A DNA stretch of 6,778 nt. Source: Candidatus Cloacimonadota bacterium (GTDB lineage: Bacteria > Cloacimonadota > Cloacimonadia > Cloacimonadales > TCS61). A program made the translations under genes and the position numbers. Shown piece by piece: positions 5,435 to 6,778 of this stretch. The stretch spans positions 1 through 6,778 of the forward strand of contig DAOUUD010000094.1 in assembly GCA_030668345.1 (NCBI GenBank), read 5' to 3'. How positions within the stretch are numbered: position 1 is the first letter of the stretch; every line of letters begins with the position of its first letter. The notes below the pieces were generated by a model. That model made no database searches and had not been told where the DNA came from. It saw nothing but the letters and a program-made list of their open reading frames with translations.

Positions 5435-6778
5435 AGTAATTCTAATATTTATTATTATTTGCACCTTCCTTTTGGCTCAAGATGCCGAAGAAACGATATT
5501 CTCTTCAGAGGACGGAACATATCATCCCACCGAACTCATTGAAACGCTTTTGAGTCTTAAAAATTCGCCTTTAAACATCAATAATGCTTCCCGTGTAGAA
5601 TTAACGGAGTTACCCTGGCTTTCCGAACTCGATATAGGAAAGATCATTAAATCAAGGAAAATAAAACCTATCTCCGGCTGGAAAGAATTGCAGAATATCG
5701 GTATAAATGAGATCACTATTTCGGAAATAAAAGATTACATTATTTTCAGAGACAAACCCGGGCTCAAACTGAACCAGAGGACCCGCGGAGAATATAGTGA
5801 AAGCAAAGATAACATTGAATCCACTTTAAAATATTACCAGAGAACCATTTTTGAATACGATAAATTCAGCTTCGGGTTCCTCTCTCAAAAAGATGAAGGT
5901 GAAAAAGACCCTATAGATTTTTATTCTTACTTTATCGAATATAATGGCAATAAAATACACAGCGTGCTGGGAAAATACCGGTTAGCTGAGGGACAGGGTA
6001 TTATCTTTGCACCCAAGCTTGGAATGTCAAAAAGCAGTGCTGCTACGTCTGTTGCCGTAAAAAAATACAAAGCAATTAAACCTTACACCAGCTCGTATGA
6101 AATATGGGAATTGGAAGGTGCGGCTGCAAATATCGATCTGGGAAATTTCGAAATTATCCCATTTTATTCCTCTACAAAATTAAGTGCCAACCTCGATTCG
6201 TTGTCGCAGATAACTTCCTTTAACGAAAGCGGTCTTCACCTTGATGAAGAGAATAAGAACAACGTTAAAGAAACCATTTACGGCTCTTCCATAAATTACA
6301 ATTGGGAACATAATTCGCTGGGTGTGGTGTGTTCAAATTTTAAGTTCGATCATAAATTTAAAGATCCCCAAAAAGCTGCTGAATACAACGCTGTCGGTTT
6401 GAATTTCCTTTTAAATAAAAACACCTTCCCCACCTTTGGAGAACTGGCACAAGCAGATGATAAATTAGCCGGACTGATCGGTACAAAATTCGGGGATAAT
6501 AAGCTGAAGCATCTGGTTCTGTTCCGCTATTATGAAAAGAATTTCCCCACCTGGCATGGTAACCCTTTCTCTACGCAGAGCAAATTCGATAACGAAGTTG
6601 GGTTGTACTACGGCATCACCCTGGTTCCCTTTGCAAGAACAAAAATAAACTGCTATTTTGATTTGTGGGATTTCCCTGAGACACGTTATTTTGAGAAAAT
6701 GCCCACGGTGGGTAGTGAGCAATTCCTGCAGGTAGAAACACGCTTCAAAACAAACAGCCTGCGGCTGACCTTGCAGCA
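5418..6778 (+). CDS. HhH (ComEA-like) plus outer-membrane barrel protein, 3' end outside window
   Basis: The frame is open from ATG 5418 to the window end, 453 complete codons. Residues 1-20 are a signal peptide (hydrophobic run, then TFLLA). Residues about 50-110 form a ComEA-type helix-hairpin-helix region: LNINNASRVELTELPWL is the standard N-I-N-x-A-x-x-x-E-L-x-x-L-P pattern, and a second half begins GWKELQNIGI. The canonical GxG turn is replaced (WLSELDIG), so DNA binding is uncertain. From about 120 on the protein is strand-rich, with LGKYRLAEGQGI (184-195), KSSAATSVAVKKYKAIKPYTSS and a following ELEGAAANI. This matches, from memory, the HhH plus barrel proteins of Bacteroidetes and Chlorobi, usually about 600-750 residues, so perhaps a third or more is missing. 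There is no clear ribosome site, and the start overlaps the preceding gene by 17 bases, so translational coupling is likely. Function in that family is unproven; DNA uptake is a speculation. Confidence 0.85.
   Translation, partial: MLLKIKVILIFIIICTFLLAQDAEETIFSSEDGTYHPTELIETLLSLKNSPLNINNASRVELTELPWLSELDIGKIIKSRKIKPISGWKELQNIGINEITISEIKDYIIFRDKPGLKLNQRTRGEYSESKDNIESTLKYYQRTIFEYDKFSFGFLSQKDEGEKDPIDFYSYFIEYNGNKIHSVLGKYRLAEGQGIIFAPKLGMSKSSAATSVAVKKYKAIKPYTSSYEIWELEGAAANIDLGNFEIIPFYSSTKLSANLDSLSQITSFNESGLHLDEENKNNVKETIYGSSINYNWEHNSLGVVCSNFKFDHKFKDPQKAAEYNAVGLNFLLNKNTFPTFGELAQADDKLAGLIGTKFGDNKLKHLVLFRYYEKNFPTWHGNPFSTQSKFDNEVGLYYGITLVPFARTKINCYFDLWDFPETRYFEKMPTVGSEQFLQVETRFKTNSLRLTLQ

Noticed and set aside
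6465..6722. - strand reading frame near the right end
   Set aside because: It is opposite the HhH-barrel gene, whose + strand frame is open throughout and matches a known architecture.

Overview
The window reads as accessory or surface-related chromosome from an AT-rich, Gram-negative bacterium of the Fibrobacteres-Chlorobi-Bacteroidetes kind. Candidatus Cloacimonadota or a close relative is my best guess. The pointers are a BatA-type membrane protein, a leaderless pilin-like protein with an MG-Q-Q start, a short PorV/PorQ-like outer-membrane barrel, and a helix-hairpin-helix plus beta-barrel protein of the type seen in Bacteroidetes and Chlorobi. The assignment rests on remembered family resemblance, not on a database search. 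All supported genes are on the + strand; I saw no tRNA, rRNA, CRISPR array, transposase or phage gene.

Layout. Bases 1-870 hold the 3' part of a BatA/von Willebrand-type membrane protein whose start lies outside the window. Bases 871-1199 are a 329-base gap containing three different palindromic elements packed between about 912 and 1074, followed by the leader of the next gene. Bases 1200-2294 encode a complete MalK/UgpC/MsmX-type ABC ATPase with no permease or binding protein beside it. One base after its stop, at 2296, begins a 142-residue pilin-like protein. A small secreted protein (2775-3170) follows after 50 bases. A 422-residue secreted, probably outer-membrane, protein (3262-4530) comes next, then a gap with a perfect 9-bp hairpin.

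The right end (4649-6778) is a translationally overlapping pair: a 261-residue PorV/PorQ-like barrel and a long protein that runs off the window. The latter has a signal peptide, a ComEA-like HhH region and a strand-rich, barrel-like body.

Working model, mostly inference: from 2775 on, every product is exported and probably belongs to the envelope or outer membrane, and the pilin-like protein is likely membrane-anchored and outward-facing. The ATPase could serve permeases encoded elsewhere, as MsmX/MsmK-type ATPases do. No single known pathway ties these genes together. The most noteworthy points are the palindrome cluster with competing pairings, the ATPase/pilin-like coupling, and the barrel plus HhH-barrel overlap.
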